Source of the DNA: Escherichia marmotae | GTDB lineage: Bacteria > Pseudomonadota > Gammaproteobacteria > Enterobacterales > Enterobacteriaceae | DNA: 64,000 bases | Assembly (NCBI RefSeq): GCF_002900365.1 | Contig: NZ_CP025979.1 | Location: forward strand, 3,472,001-3,536,000 | Direction of reading: 5' to 3' | Shown here: piece after piece, positions 26,167 through 35,304 of the stretch | How positions within the stretch are numbered: position 1 is the stretch's first letter | Layout of the letters: every line of letters starts with the position of its first letter | Program-made: the position numbers and the translations under genes | The notes under the pieces: model-generated | The model's input: the letters and a program-made list of their open reading frames with translations, nothing else | What the model was told of the DNA's origin: nothing | Database searches by the model: none

Positions 26167-28818
26167 TTAGCCGGTATTACGCATACCTGCCGCAATCCCG
26201 GCAATAGTGACCATTAACGCTTGTTCTACGCGGGGATCCGGTTCATGACCTTCTTTTTCCGCCTGGCGGGAGCGGTGCAGTAGCTCTGCCTGCAACACGT
26301 TCAGCGGGTCGGTGTATATATTCCGTAGCTGAATAGACTCGGCAATCCACGGCAGATCCGCCATCAGATGGGAATCGTTGGCAATCGCCAGCACCACTTT
26401 GATGTCTTCTTCTTGCAGATTGCGTAACTCTTTACCTAACGGCCACAGTTCTTTGTCGACCAGGCGTTGGTCATAGTATTCCGCCAGCCACAGATCCGCT
26501 TTTGCGAACACCATCTCCAGCATTCCCAGACGTGTTGAGAAGAACGGCCAGTCGCGGCACATGGTTTCCAGTTCGTTCTGTTTGCCATCTTCGACCACTT
26601 TTTGCAGCGCTGTACCCGCACCCAGCCAGGCGGGAAGCATCAGGCGGTTTTGCGTCCAGGCGAAGATCCACGGAATGGCGCGCAGTGATTCGACGCCGCC
26701 GGTTGGGCGACGTTTCGCCGGACGTGAACCCAACGGCAGTTTGCCCAGTTCCTGTTCTGGCGTAGCGGAACGGAAGTAAGGAACAAAATCTTTGTTTTCA
26801 CGCACGTAGCCACGATAGACATCGCAAGAGATGACCGACAGTTCATCCATAATCCGACGCCAGCTCTCTTTCGGCTCTGGCGGTGGCAGCAGGTTGGCTT
26901 CCAGAATCGCCCCGGTGTACAGCGACAGGCTGCTAACGGTGATTTCCGGTAGACCGTATTTAAAGCGGATCATCTCGCCCTGTTCGGTCACACGCAGGCC
27001 GCCTTTCAGGCTTCCCGGCGGTTGCGAAAGCAGTGCTGCATGTGCTGGTGCGCCACCGCGGCCAATGGAACCGCCGCGACCGTGGAACAGCGTCAGTTCA
27101 ATACCCGCCTTTTCGCAGGTTTTGATTAACGCATCCTGTGCCTGATACTGCGCCCAGGATGCCGCCATCACGCCCGCATCTTTTGCTGAGTCGGAATAGC
27201 CAATCATTACCATCTGTTTGCCCTGAATCAGACCGCGATACCAGTCGATATTCAGCAGTTGGGTCATAACATCGTTGGCGTTGTTCAGGTCATCGAGGGT
27301 TTCAAACAGCGGTGCGACCGGCATCGCGAATCCAATTCCCGCTTCTTTCAGTAGCAGGTGGACAGCCAGTACGTCAGACGGTGTTTTCGCCATCGAGATC
27401 ACGTAGGCGGCAATGGAGCCTTGCGGCGCTTCGGCAATCACCTGACACGTATCGAGCACTTCGCGCGTTTCGGCGCTTGGTTGCCAGTTGCGGGGCAGCA
27501 ACGGACGTTTAGAGTTCAGTTCGCGGATCAGGAACGCCTGTTTGTCGGCCTCTGACCAGCTTTCGTAGTCTCCGATGCCGAGGTAGCGGGTCAGTTCACC
27601 CAATGCTTCGGTATGACGAGTACTCTCCTGGCGGATATCAATACGCACCAGCGGTACGCCGAAACATTTCACGCGGCGTAGAGTATCGAGCAGATCGCCG
27701 TTGGCGATAATCCCCATGCCACATGCCTGAAGTGACTGGTAGCAAGCGTAGAGCGGCTCCCATAATTCTTCGTTCTGTGTCAGCAGGCCTTCCGGTTTTG
27801 GCAGTTCTTCACCTTTCAGGCGCGCTTCCAGCCACGCCTGGGTCGCCATCAGGCGAGAACGCAGGTTTTTCATCAGATAGCGATACGGCTCTGCAGCACC
27901 TTCTTCACCGACCAGCGCCAGCAGTTCAGGTGTTGCTTCAACCATCGACAACTCGGAGACCAGAACCTGAATATCTTTCAGGAACAGGTCAGTTGCTTTC
28001 CAGCGACTGAGCAGAAGTACGTGACGGGTGATGTCGGCGGTGACGTTTGGGTTGCCATCGCGGTCGCCGCCCATCCACGAGGTAAAACGAACCGGAACAA
28101 ATTCTACCGGCAGTTTGTAGCCCAGGTTTTCTTCCAGTTGCTCATTCAGTTCGCGCAGGTAATTCGGCACGCCCTGCCACAGGCTGTTTTCTACTACTGC
28201 AAAACCCCATTTGGCTTCATCAATTGGGCTTGGGCGTAGTTTGCGGATTTCATCGGTATGCCACGACTGAGCGATCAACTGGCGCAGACGGCGCATTAAT
28301 TGGTGATGTTCGTAGTCAGCGAGATCTTTGTTGTCGAGCTGTTTTAAGCAGGCGTTCACTTCCACCATTTTGTGGATCAGTGTGCGGCGGGTGATTTCGG
28401 TTGGGTGTGCGGTAAGAACCAGTTCCAGCGACAACGATTCAACCGCTTTTTTGATAGTTTCTTCGCTAAGGTCTGGCTGGTTTTTTAGTTTACGCAGGGT
28501 ACGGGCGATCACTTCCGGATTGCTGGCAGCCTCACCTTTTGGCGAAATGCTGTGGTATTGCTCGGCGGTGTTGGCCAGGTTCAGGAACTGGCTAAACGCA
28601 CGCGCAACGGGTAGCAGCTCATCGTTTGACAAATTTTGTAAGGTGGTGAGCAACTCCTGGCGGTTAGCATCATTGCCAGCGCGTGAAGATTTGGACAACT
28701 TACGGATAGTTTCTACGCGTTCAAGAATGTGTTCTCCCAACGCATCCTTGATGGTTTCTCCCAGCACTTTGCCGAGCATACTGACATTACTGCGCAACGC
28801 GGAATATTGTTCGTTCAT
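26167..28818 (-). CDS. ppc: Phosphoenolpyruvate carboxylase Ppc
   Basis: 883 residues, the K-12 length. It carboxylates PEP to oxaloacetate to refill the TCA cycle, with allosteric activation by acetyl-CoA and inhibition by aspartate. The catalytic motifs LVLTAHPTEITRR (His near 138), GYSDSAKDAG and LFHGRGGSIGRGG are present. It ends with the conserved TIAGIAAGMRNTG. The start MNEQYSALRSNVSMLG is as in K-12. Downstream is its own terminator. Upstream, 248 bp lead to the REP array. Confidence 0.98.
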   Translation of the reverse strand: MNEQYSALRSNVSMLGKVLGETIKDALGEHILERVETIRKLSKSSRAGNDANRQELLTTLQNLSNDELLPVARAFSQFLNLANTAEQYHSISPKGEAASNPEVIARTLRKLKNQPDLSEETIKKAVESLSLELVLTAHPTEITRRTLIHKMVEVNACLKQLDNKDLADYEHHQLMRRLRQLIAQSWHTDEIRKLRPSPIDEAKWGFAVVENSLWQGVPNYLRELNEQLEENLGYKLPVEFVPVRFTSWMGGDRDGNPNVTADITRHVLLLSRWKATDLFLKDIQVLVSELSMVEATPELLALVGEEGAAEPYRYLMKNLRSRLMATQAWLEARLKGEELPKPEGLLTQNEELWEPLYACYQSLQACGMGIIANGDLLDTLRRVKCFGVPLVRIDIRQESTRHTEALGELTRYLGIGDYESWSEADKQAFLIRELNSKRPLLPRNWQPSAETREVLDTCQVIAEAPQGSIAAYVISMAKTPSDVLAVHLLLKEAGIGFAMPVAPLFETLDDLNNANDVMTQLLNIDWYRGLIQGKQMVMIGYSDSAKDAGVMAASWAQYQAQDALIKTCEKAGIELTLFHGRGGSIGRGGAPAHAALLSQPPGSLKGGLRVTEQGEMIRFKYGLPEITVSSLSLYTGAILEANLLPPPEPKESWRRIMDELSVISCDVYRGYVRENKDFVPYFRSATPEQELGKLPLGSRPAKRRPTGGVESLRAIPWIFAWTQNRLMLPAWLGAGTALQKVVEDGKQNELETMCRDWPFFSTRLGMLEMVFAKADLWLAEYYDQRLVDKELWPLGKELRNLQEEDIKVVLAIANDSHLMADLPWIAESIQLRNIYTDPLNVLQAELLHRSRQAEKEGHEPDPRVEQALMVTIAGIAAGMRNTG

Positions 28819-29066
28819 ATGACCCCAGACACCCCATCTTATCGTTTGATAGCCCTGTATCCTTCACGTCGCATTGGCGCGAATATGCTCGGGCTTTGCT
28901 TTTCGTCGTCTTTTATAAAGCCACGTAAACGCGGTGACGTCAAATGCTGCGAAATCGCTTCAGCAAACGAATAAATAGCAGGGATTTACGCCATTAAATT
29001 CACGACGTTTTAAATAAGCGTAACTTATGGGAATGTTAAAAATTCGCCTCGCGTAACACCAAATAC
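28819..29066. promoter_or_regulatory. ppc upstream region
   Basis: 248 bp between the ppc start and the REP array, which should hold the ppc promoter on the minus strand. Apart from a purine-rich ppc ribosome site I see no clear operator. Confidence 0.4.
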
Positions 29067-30273
29067 GTAGGTCGGATAAGATGCGTAAGCATCGCATCCG
29101 ACATTATTGCGACGCTGGAGTTTGGCAGCAGTGCCGGATGCGGCGCGAGCGCCTTATCCGGCCTACGGTTGGGCATCATTTGATTCACTGTAGATCGGAT
29201 AAGATGCGTAAGCATCACATCCGACATTACTGCGGTGCTGGAGTTTGGTAGCAGTGCCGGATGCGGTGCGAATGCTTTGTCCGGCCTACGGTTGGGCATC
29301 ATTTGATTCACTGTAGGTCGGATAAGATGCGCAAGCATCGCATCCGACATTATTGCGGCGCTGGAGTTTGGCAGCAGTGCCGGATGCGGCGCGAGCGCCT
29401 TATCCGGCCTACGGTTGGGCATCATTTGATTCACTGTAGGTCGGATAAGATGCGTAAGCATCGCATCCGACATTATTGCGGCGCTGGAGTTTGGCAACAG
29501 TGCCGGATGCGGCGCGAGCGCCTTATCCGGCCTACGGTTGGGCATCATTTGATTCACTGTAGGTCGGATAAGATGCGTAAGCATCGCATCCGACATTATT
29601 GCGGCGCTGGAGTTTGGCAGCAGTGCCGGATGCGGCGCGAGCGCTTTGTCCGGCCTACGGTTGGGCATCATTTGATTCACTGTAGGTCGGATAAGATGCG
29701 TAAGCATCGCATCCGACATTATTGCGGCGCTGGAGTTTGGCAGCAGTGCCGGATGCGGCGCGAGCGCTTTGTCCGGCCTACGGTTGGGCATCATTTGATT
29801 CACTGTAGGTCGGATAAGATGCGTAAGCATCGCATCCGACATTATTGCGGCGCTGGAGTTTGGCAACAGTGCCGGATGCGGCGCGAGCGCCTTATCCGGC
29901 CTACGGTTGGGCATCATTTGATTCACTGTAGGTCGGATAAGATGCGTAAGCATCGCATCCGACATTATTGCGGCGCTGGAGTTTGGCAACAGTGCCGGAT
30001 GCGGTGCGAATGCTTTGTCCGGCCTACGGTTGGGCATCATTTGAGTCACTGTAGGTCGGATAAGATGCGCAAGCATCACATCCGACATTACTGCGGCGCT
30101 GGAGTTTGGCAGCAGTGCCGGATGCGGCGCGAGCGCCTTATCCGGCCTACGGTTGGGCATCATTTGAGTCACTGTAGGTCGGATAAGATGCGCAAGCATC
30201 GCATCCGACATTACTGCGGTGCTGGAGTTTGGCAACAGTGCCGGATGCGGTGCGAGCGCTTTGTCCGACCTAC
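29067..30273. repeat. Tandem array of ten 123-bp REP-pair (BIME) units
   Basis: Ten head-to-tail units start every 123 bp from 29067. Each holds REP-A (36 bp, gtaggtcggataag...catccgac), a 30-bp spacer, REP-B in the opposite sense (34 bp, gccggatgcgg...tccggcctac) and a 23-bp spacer ending catttgattcact. The last unit lacks the final spacer and stops 3 bp from the argE stop codon. Because 123 is a multiple of 3, long frames stay open on both strands, but these are not genes. The inner units 4-7 are almost identical; the outer ones carry more substitutions. Such elements act in mRNA stability, gyrase binding and supercoiling. Confidence 0.97.
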
Positions 30274-30276
30274 GTT

Positions 30277-31428
30277 TTAATGCCAGCAAAAATGGTGAAT
30301 CACCTGGGTGATCAACTCGCGGGTGGGTTTAATAAACCGTGTCTCCAGATATTCATCAGGCTGATGGGCTTGATTGATTGAACCTGGTCCTAACACCAGC
30401 GTCGGGCATAGCGTCTGAATAAACGGTGCTTCGGTACAGTAGTTCACCACTTCGGTCTGTGCGCCGAGCAATTTCTCAACCACTTCAACCAGTTGATGAT
30501 TCGGCGGGCACTCATAACCAGGGATCGGCGGATGCAGCTCTTCGACCGTCAGACGACCCGGCCAGCGTTCGCTTACCGGTGCCAGCGCGTCGTTGAGCAA
30601 GCCGTTAAGTTCATTGAGCGTCATGCCAGGCAGCGGACGAATATCCATATGCAACTCACAGCAGGCGCAAATTCGGTTAGATGCGTCACCGCCGTGAATA
30701 TGCCCGAGGTTGAGCGTGGGATACGGTACGGTAAACGCTTCATAGTGATAGCGTTCTTTAAGGTCGTCACGTAATTGTAAAATATGGCCGATGGCGTCAT
30801 GCATCAGCTCGATGGCATTCACCCCGCGTGCCGGATCGCTGGAGTGCCCCGACTGACCCATAATGCGAATGGCGTTAGAAATATGGCCTTTATGTGCGCG
30901 TACCGGTTGCAGTGACGTCGGTTCGCCAATGATGGCGTAATCCGGGCGCAGGGCGGTGGTTTCGGCAAAATAACGCGCTCCGGCCATACTGGTTTCTTCA
31001 TCGGCAGTCGCCAGAATGTAGAGCGGCTTTGCAAGCTTCGTGACGTCGACATCGCGTAGTGCATCAAGGATAAACGCAAAGAAGCCTTTCATGTCGGCGG
31101 TGCCCAGACCATAGAGCTTGCCGTCATGCTCAGTCAGCGTAAACGGATCGCGCGTCCAGCGCCCGTCATCAAACGGCACGGTATCGGTATGCCCCGCCAG
31201 CAACAAGCCGCCAGCGCCGTGTCCGCAACTTGCCAGCATATTAAATTTGTTGCGTGTTCCCGGCACGGGCTGCACTTCCACATTGAAGCCCAAATCTTTG
31301 AACCAACCCGCCAGCAGAGTGATTAAATCTGCATTGCTTTGATCGAGCGCTTCTTCCGTGGCGCTTATTGAAGGTGTGGCAATCAGAGCAAGGTAGATCT
31401 CGATAAATGGCGGTAATTTGTTTTTCAT
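30277..31428 (-). CDS. argE: Acetylornithine deacetylase ArgE
   Basis: 383 residues, an M20-family zinc hydrolase that removes acetate from N-acetylornithine to give ornithine in arginine synthesis. The metal site shows in LLAGHTDTVPFD, LGTADMKGFFAF and ILATADEETSMAG. The start MKNKLPPFIEIY follows AGAGGT. In-frame ATGs up to 13 codons upstream overlap the ARG-box control region and are not favoured. It is divergent from argCBH with the operator between. Its stop lies 3 bp from the REP array, so the array forms the argE mRNA 3' end. Confidence 0.97.
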   Translation of the reverse strand: MKNKLPPFIEIYLALIATPSISATEEALDQSNADLITLLAGWFKDLGFNVEVQPVPGTRNKFNMLASCGHGAGGLLLAGHTDTVPFDDGRWTRDPFTLTEHDGKLYGLGTADMKGFFAFILDALRDVDVTKLAKPLYILATADEETSMAGARYFAETTALRPDYAIIGEPTSLQPVRAHKGHISNAIRIMGQSGHSSDPARGVNAIELMHDAIGHILQLRDDLKERYHYEAFTVPYPTLNLGHIHGGDASNRICACCELHMDIRPLPGMTLNELNGLLNDALAPVSERWPGRLTVEELHPPIPGYECPPNHQLVEVVEKLLGAQTEVVNYCTEAPFIQTLCPTLVLGPGSINQAHQPDEYLETRFIKPTRELITQVIHHFCWH

Positions 31429-31452
31429 TGTTGACATACCTCTGGTCATGAT

Positions 31453-31490
31453 AGTATCAATATTCATGCATTAATTGTGAATAAAAATAC
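31453..31490. promoter_or_regulatory. ARG boxes (ArgR operator) between argE and argC
   Basis: Two ARG-box-like palindromes, tatcaatattcatgc and attgtgaataaaaatac, matching the TGAATWWWWATTCA consensus in part, lie in the divergent argE/argC promoter region. ArgR with arginine should repress both directions. Confidence 0.8.
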
Positions 31491-31581
31491 ACTAACGTTG
31501 AGCGTAATAAAACCCACCAGCCGTAAGGTGAATGTTTTACGTTTAGCCAGGCAAACAGACATAAGAAGGTGAATAGCCCCG

Positions 31582-32586
31582 ATGTTGAATACGCTGATTG
31601 TGGGTGCCAGTGGTTACGCTGGCGCAGAGCTAGTGACCTATGTAAATCGCCATCCGCATATGAACATAACCGCTTTGACTGTTTCAGCGCAAAGCAATGA
31701 TGCGGGAAAGTTAATCTCCGATTTGCATCCGCAGCTCAAAGGCATCGTTGATCTGCCGCTGCAGCCGATGTCGGATATCAGCGAGTTTAGCCCAGGGGTG
31801 GATGTGGTGTTTCTCGCCACTGCCCATGAAGTTAGCCACGATTTAGCACCGCAGTTTCTTGATGCAGGCTGTGTGGTATTCGACCTTTCCGGCGTATTCC
31901 GCGTTAACGACGCCGCCTTCTATGAAAAATATTACGGCTTTACCCATCAATACCCGGAACTGCTGGAGCAAGCCGCTTATGGTCTGGCGGAGTGGTGCGG
32001 CAATAAATTAAAAGAAGCGAATTTGATTGCGGTGCCGGGGTGTTACCCGACGGCAGCGCAGTTGGCGCTTAAACCGTTGATTGATGCCGATCTTCTAGAT
32101 CTCAATCAGTGGCCGGTCATCAACGCCACCAGCGGTGTAAGCGGTGCAGGACGTAAGGCAGCGATTTCTAACAGCTTTTGTGAAGTCAGCCTGCAACCAT
32201 ACGGTGTCTTTACCCATCGCCATCAACCGGAGATCGCTACACACCTTGGTGCTGACGTGATCTTCACCCCGCATCTGGGCAATTTCCCGCGCGGCATTCT
32301 GGAAACGATTACCTGCCGTCTGAAACCGGGCGTGACCCAGGCGCAAGTAGCACAAGTGTTGCAACAGGCATATGCGCATAAACCGCTGGTACGGTTGTAT
32401 GACAAAGGCGTTCCGGCGCTGAAAAACGTTGTCGGGCTACCGTTCTGCGATATCGGTTTTGCCGTTCAGGGCGAGCATCTGATTGTGGTGGCGACCGAAG
32501 ACAACTTATTGAAAGGTGCGGCGGCACAGGCAATCCAGTGTGCCAATATTCGTTTCGGCTATGCGGAAACGCAGTCTCTTATTTAA
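31582..32586 (+). CDS. argC: N-acetyl-gamma-glutamyl-phosphate reductase ArgC
   Basis: 334 residues. It reduces N-acetylglutamyl phosphate to the semialdehyde with NADPH, the third step of arginine synthesis. The N-terminal Rossmann motif is LIVGASGYAGAEL (5-17). The catalytic cysteine is C154 in AVPGCYPTAAQ. The family block NATSGVSGAGRKA follows. The start is 153 bp from the divergent argE start. argB begins 7 bp after its stop; the argCBH operon continues to argH. Confidence 0.98.
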   Translation: MLNTLIVGASGYAGAELVTYVNRHPHMNITALTVSAQSNDAGKLISDLHPQLKGIVDLPLQPMSDISEFSPGVDVVFLATAHEVSHDLAPQFLDAGCVVFDLSGVFRVNDAAFYEKYYGFTHQYPELLEQAAYGLAEWCGNKLKEANLIAVPGCYPTAAQLALKPLIDADLLDLNQWPVINATSGVSGAGRKAAISNSFCEVSLQPYGVFTHRHQPEIATHLGADVIFTPHLGNFPRGILETITCRLKPGVTQAQVAQVLQQAYAHKPLVRLYDKGVPALKNVVGLPFCDIGFAVQGEHLIVVATEDNLLKGAAAQAIQCANIRFGYAETQSLI

Positions 32587-32593
32587 GGGTGCA

Positions 32594-33370
32594 ATGATGA
32601 ATCCATTAATTATCAAACTGGGCGGCGTATTGCTGGATAGTGAAGAGGCGCTGGAACGGCTGTTTAGCGCACTGGTGAATTATCGCGAGTCTCATCAGCG
32701 TCCGTTGGTGATTGTTCACGGCGGCGGCTGCGTGGTGGATGAGTTGATGAAAGGGTTGAATCTGCCGGTGAAAAAGAAAAACGGCCTGCGCGTGACGCCT
32801 GCGGATCAGATAGACATTATCACTGGCGCACTGGCGGGAACGGCAAATAAAACCCTGCTGGCGTGGGCGAAGAAACATCAGATTGCTGCTGTGGGGCTGT
32901 TTCTCGGTGATGGCGACAGCGTCAAAGTGACCCAGCTCGATGAAGAGTTGGGCCATGTTGGACTGGCGCAGCCAGGTTCGCCTAAGCTTATCAACACGTT
33001 GCTGGAAAACGGTTATTTGCCGGTGGTCAGCTCTATTGGTGTGACGGACGAAGGGCAACTGATGAACGTCAATGCTGACCAGGCCGCGACGGCACTGGCG
33101 GCAACGCTGGGTGCGGATCTGATTTTGCTTTCTGATGTCAGTGGCATCCTCGACGGTAAAGGGCAACGAATTGCTGAGATGACCGCGGCGAAAGCAGAAC
33201 AACTGATTGAGCAGGGCATTATTACTGACGGCATGATTGTGAAAGTGAATGCGGCGCTGGACGCTGCACGCACGCTGGGCCGCCCGGTGGACATCGCCTC
33301 CTGGCGTCATGCGGAACAGCTTCCGGCACTGTTTAACGGTATGCCGATGGGGACGCGGATTTTAGCTTAA
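32594..33370 (+). CDS. argB: Acetylglutamate kinase ArgB
   Basis: 258 residues, an amino-acid kinase that phosphorylates N-acetylglutamate. It has the N-terminal IIKLGGVLLDS, the glycine-rich VIVHGGGCVVDELM and the ATP-side LLSDVSGILDGKG. The ATG at 32594 gives MMNPLIIKL, 7 bp after argC. The frame is open 26 codons further upstream within argC, but the canonical start fits the length. It lacks the N-terminal helix of the arginine-sensitive hexameric type, so it is not expected to be feedback-inhibited. Confidence 0.98.
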   Translation: MMNPLIIKLGGVLLDSEEALERLFSALVNYRESHQRPLVIVHGGGCVVDELMKGLNLPVKKKNGLRVTPADQIDIITGALAGTANKTLLAWAKKHQIAAVGLFLGDGDSVKVTQLDEELGHVGLAQPGSPKLINTLLENGYLPVVSSIGVTDEGQLMNVNADQAATALAATLGADLILLSDVSGILDGKGQRIAEMTAAKAEQLIEQGIITDGMIVKVNAALDAARTLGRPVDIASWRHAEQLPALFNGMPMGTRILA

Positions 33371-33429
33371 TTTTTGTTGGCCGGAGGCACAGCTTCCGGC
33401 ATTGAATTTCAAAATAAGGAAACAGAGTT

Positions 33430-34803
33430 ATGGCACTTTGGGGCGGGCGTTTTACTCAGGCAGCAGATCAACGGTTCAAACAATTTAATGACTCATTGCG
33501 CTTTGATTACCGTCTGGCGGAGCAGGATATTGTCGGCTCTGTAGCCTGGTCCAAAGCCCTGGTAACGGTAGGTGTGTTGACCGCAGAAGAGCAGGTGCAA
33601 CTAGAAGAGGCGCTGAACGTGCTGCTGGAAGACGTTCGCGCCAGGCCACAACAAATCCTCGAAAGCGACGCCGAAGATATCCATAGCTGGGTGGAAGGTA
33701 AACTGATCGACAAAGTGGGTCAGTTAGGCAAAAAACTGCATACCGGGCGTAGCCGTAATGACCAGGTAGCGACTGACCTGAAATTGTGGTGCAAAGAGAT
33801 GGTCAGCGAGTTGCTGGCAGCTAACCGCCAGTTGCAATCGGCGTTGGTGGAAACGGCGCAAAATAATCAGGACGCAGTGATGCCGGGTTATACCCACCTG
33901 CAACGCGCTCAACCGGTGACGTTCGCTCACTGGTGCCTGGCCTATGTTGAGATGCTGGCGCGTGATGAAAGCCGTTTGCAGGACGCGCTTAAGCGTCTGG
34001 ATGTCAGCCCGTTAGGTTGTGGTGCGCTGGCGGGAACGGCCTATGACATTGACCGTGAACAACTGGCTGGCTGGCTGGGTTTTGCCTCGGCAACGCGTAA
34101 CAGCCTGGACAGCGTTTCTGACCGTGATCACGTACTGGAACTGCTTTCTGCCGCCGCCATCGGCATGGTGCATCTGTCGCGTTTTGCCGAAGATCTCATT
34201 TTCTTTAACACCGGCGAAGCGGGTTTTGTCGAGCTGTCCGATCGCGTGACTTCCGGTTCATCCTTAATGCCGCAGAAGAAAAACCCGGATGCGCTGGAGC
34301 TGATTCGTGGGAAATGTGGTCGTGTCCAGGGCGCATTAACCGGCATGATGATGACTCTGAAAGGGTTGCCGCTGGCCTATAACAAAGACATGCAGGAAGA
34401 CAAAGAGGGCTTGTTCGACGCACTCGACACCTGGCTGGATTGCCTGCATATGGCGGCGCTGGTGCTGGATGGGATTCAGGTGAAACGCCCACGTTGTCAG
34501 GAAGCGGCGCAGCAGGGTTACGCTAACGCCACTGAACTGGCGGATTATCTGGTGGCAAAAGGCGTACCGTTCCGCGAGGCGCACCATATTGTGGGTGAAG
34601 CGGTGGTGGAAGCCATTCGTCAAGGCAAACCACTGGAAGAACTGCCGCTGGCTGAGTTGCAGAAATTCAGCAAGGTGATTGGAGAAGATGTGTATCCGAT
34701 TCTGTCGTTGCAATCGTGCCTCGACAAACGTGCGGCAAAAGGCGGCGTCTCACCGCAGCAGGTGGCGCAGGCGATTGCTTTTGCAAAGGCGCGGTTGGTG
34801 TAA
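33430..34803 (+). CDS. argH: Argininosuccinate lyase ArgH
   Basis: 457 residues of the fumarase/aspartase superfamily. It splits argininosuccinate into arginine and fumarate, the last step of the pathway. It has HTGRSRNDQVATD (about 104-116), MPGYTHLQRAQP and the signature GSSLMPQKKNPD (about 276-287) with the catalytic serine. It lies 59 bp after argB; the gap has a small ccggaggc/gcttccgg stem. In K-12 argH is followed by oxyS/oxyR; here an accessory pair intervenes. Confidence 0.98.
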   Translation: MALWGGRFTQAADQRFKQFNDSLRFDYRLAEQDIVGSVAWSKALVTVGVLTAEEQVQLEEALNVLLEDVRARPQQILESDAEDIHSWVEGKLIDKVGQLGKKLHTGRSRNDQVATDLKLWCKEMVSELLAANRQLQSALVETAQNNQDAVMPGYTHLQRAQPVTFAHWCLAYVEMLARDESRLQDALKRLDVSPLGCGALAGTAYDIDREQLAGWLGFASATRNSLDSVSDRDHVLELLSAAAIGMVHLSRFAEDLIFFNTGEAGFVELSDRVTSGSSLMPQKKNPDALELIRGKCGRVQGALTGMMMTLKGLPLAYNKDMQEDKEGLFDALDTWLDCLHMAALVLDGIQVKRPRCQEAAQQGYANATELADYLVAKGVPFREAHHIVGEAVVEAIRQGKPLEELPLAELQKFSKVIGEDVYPILSLQSCLDKRAAKGGVSPQQVAQAIAFAKARLV

Positions 34804-34816
34804 CTTGTTTATATCG

Positions 34817-34838
34817 CTCCCCTGAAAACGGGGAGTTT
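34817..34838 (+). terminator. Probable argCBH terminator
   Basis: ctcccc and ggggag pair (34817-34835), followed by a short TTT. It lies 13 bp past the argH stop. Confidence 0.6.
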
Positions 34839-34870
34839 GCCTTATCATGCCTACGTAGTGTTGCGCTTTG

Positions 34871-34903
34871 TAAGCCAGATAAGGCGTTTACGCCGCATCT
34901 GGC
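34871..34903. repeat. REP element downstream of argH
   Basis: taagccagataaggcg and cgccgcatctggc form a single REP-like palindrome at the boundary between argH and the accessory pair. Confidence 0.8.
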
Positions 34904-35304
34904 AGGAATTTATCATCATCCTGATGCCCCTGAGTTTTACGTCCAGCCACAGCCATTCTTCGTCACATTCCTTTTAATTCTTGCGTCTTCTTTACGTTTA
35001 CTTTTCCTATAAAAATCATTTTCAAATACATCAAACAATACATATTTTAATTAATTGAATATAATTAATTTCTATTGCTGTGTTCATTTTTAAGATTAAT
35101 GGAATTTGTTATGTGATTATTTAACGTGTTGTTTTAACGATGATGGTTAATATTGTAGACAATATTTGAGGATATTTCTGTTCCTCGGCGGAAAATTTTA
35201 TTTTTAATGTGATCACGGTTGAATAATCACTTTTTCTTCCTTGTATGGTAGTAGGTATAAAATTAAGTTTAAAACGTCTATTTAAAACACAGGAGAGTGC
35301 AATA
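34904..35304 (+). promoter_or_regulatory. AT-rich upstream region of the RspA/ManD-like gene with a perfect dyad
   Basis: About 400 bp of markedly AT-rich DNA without a gene. 35149-35166 is a perfect dyad (AATATTGT/ACAATATT around AG), 139 bp before the start. Its TTGT-AG-ACAA core resembles operators of GntR-type regulators, an inference. tataaa at 35276-35281 is a possible -10 element. Confidence 0.5.

Noticed and set aside
29067..30273. CRISPR-like array
   Set aside because: The spacers between repeats are also repeated and identical, the repeats are long REP pairs, and no cas genes are nearby.
29036..30289. Long repetitive open frames on both strands across the REP array (417 and 339 codons)
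   Set aside because: They exist only because the 123-bp unit is a multiple of three and lacks stops. Their repeat-protein look is the REP sequence translated; there is no ribosome site or independent support.
35205..35240. CRP site (tgtgatcacgg) upstream of the RspA/ManD-like gene
   Set aside because: Only one half matches TGTGA; the second half is poor at the required spacing.
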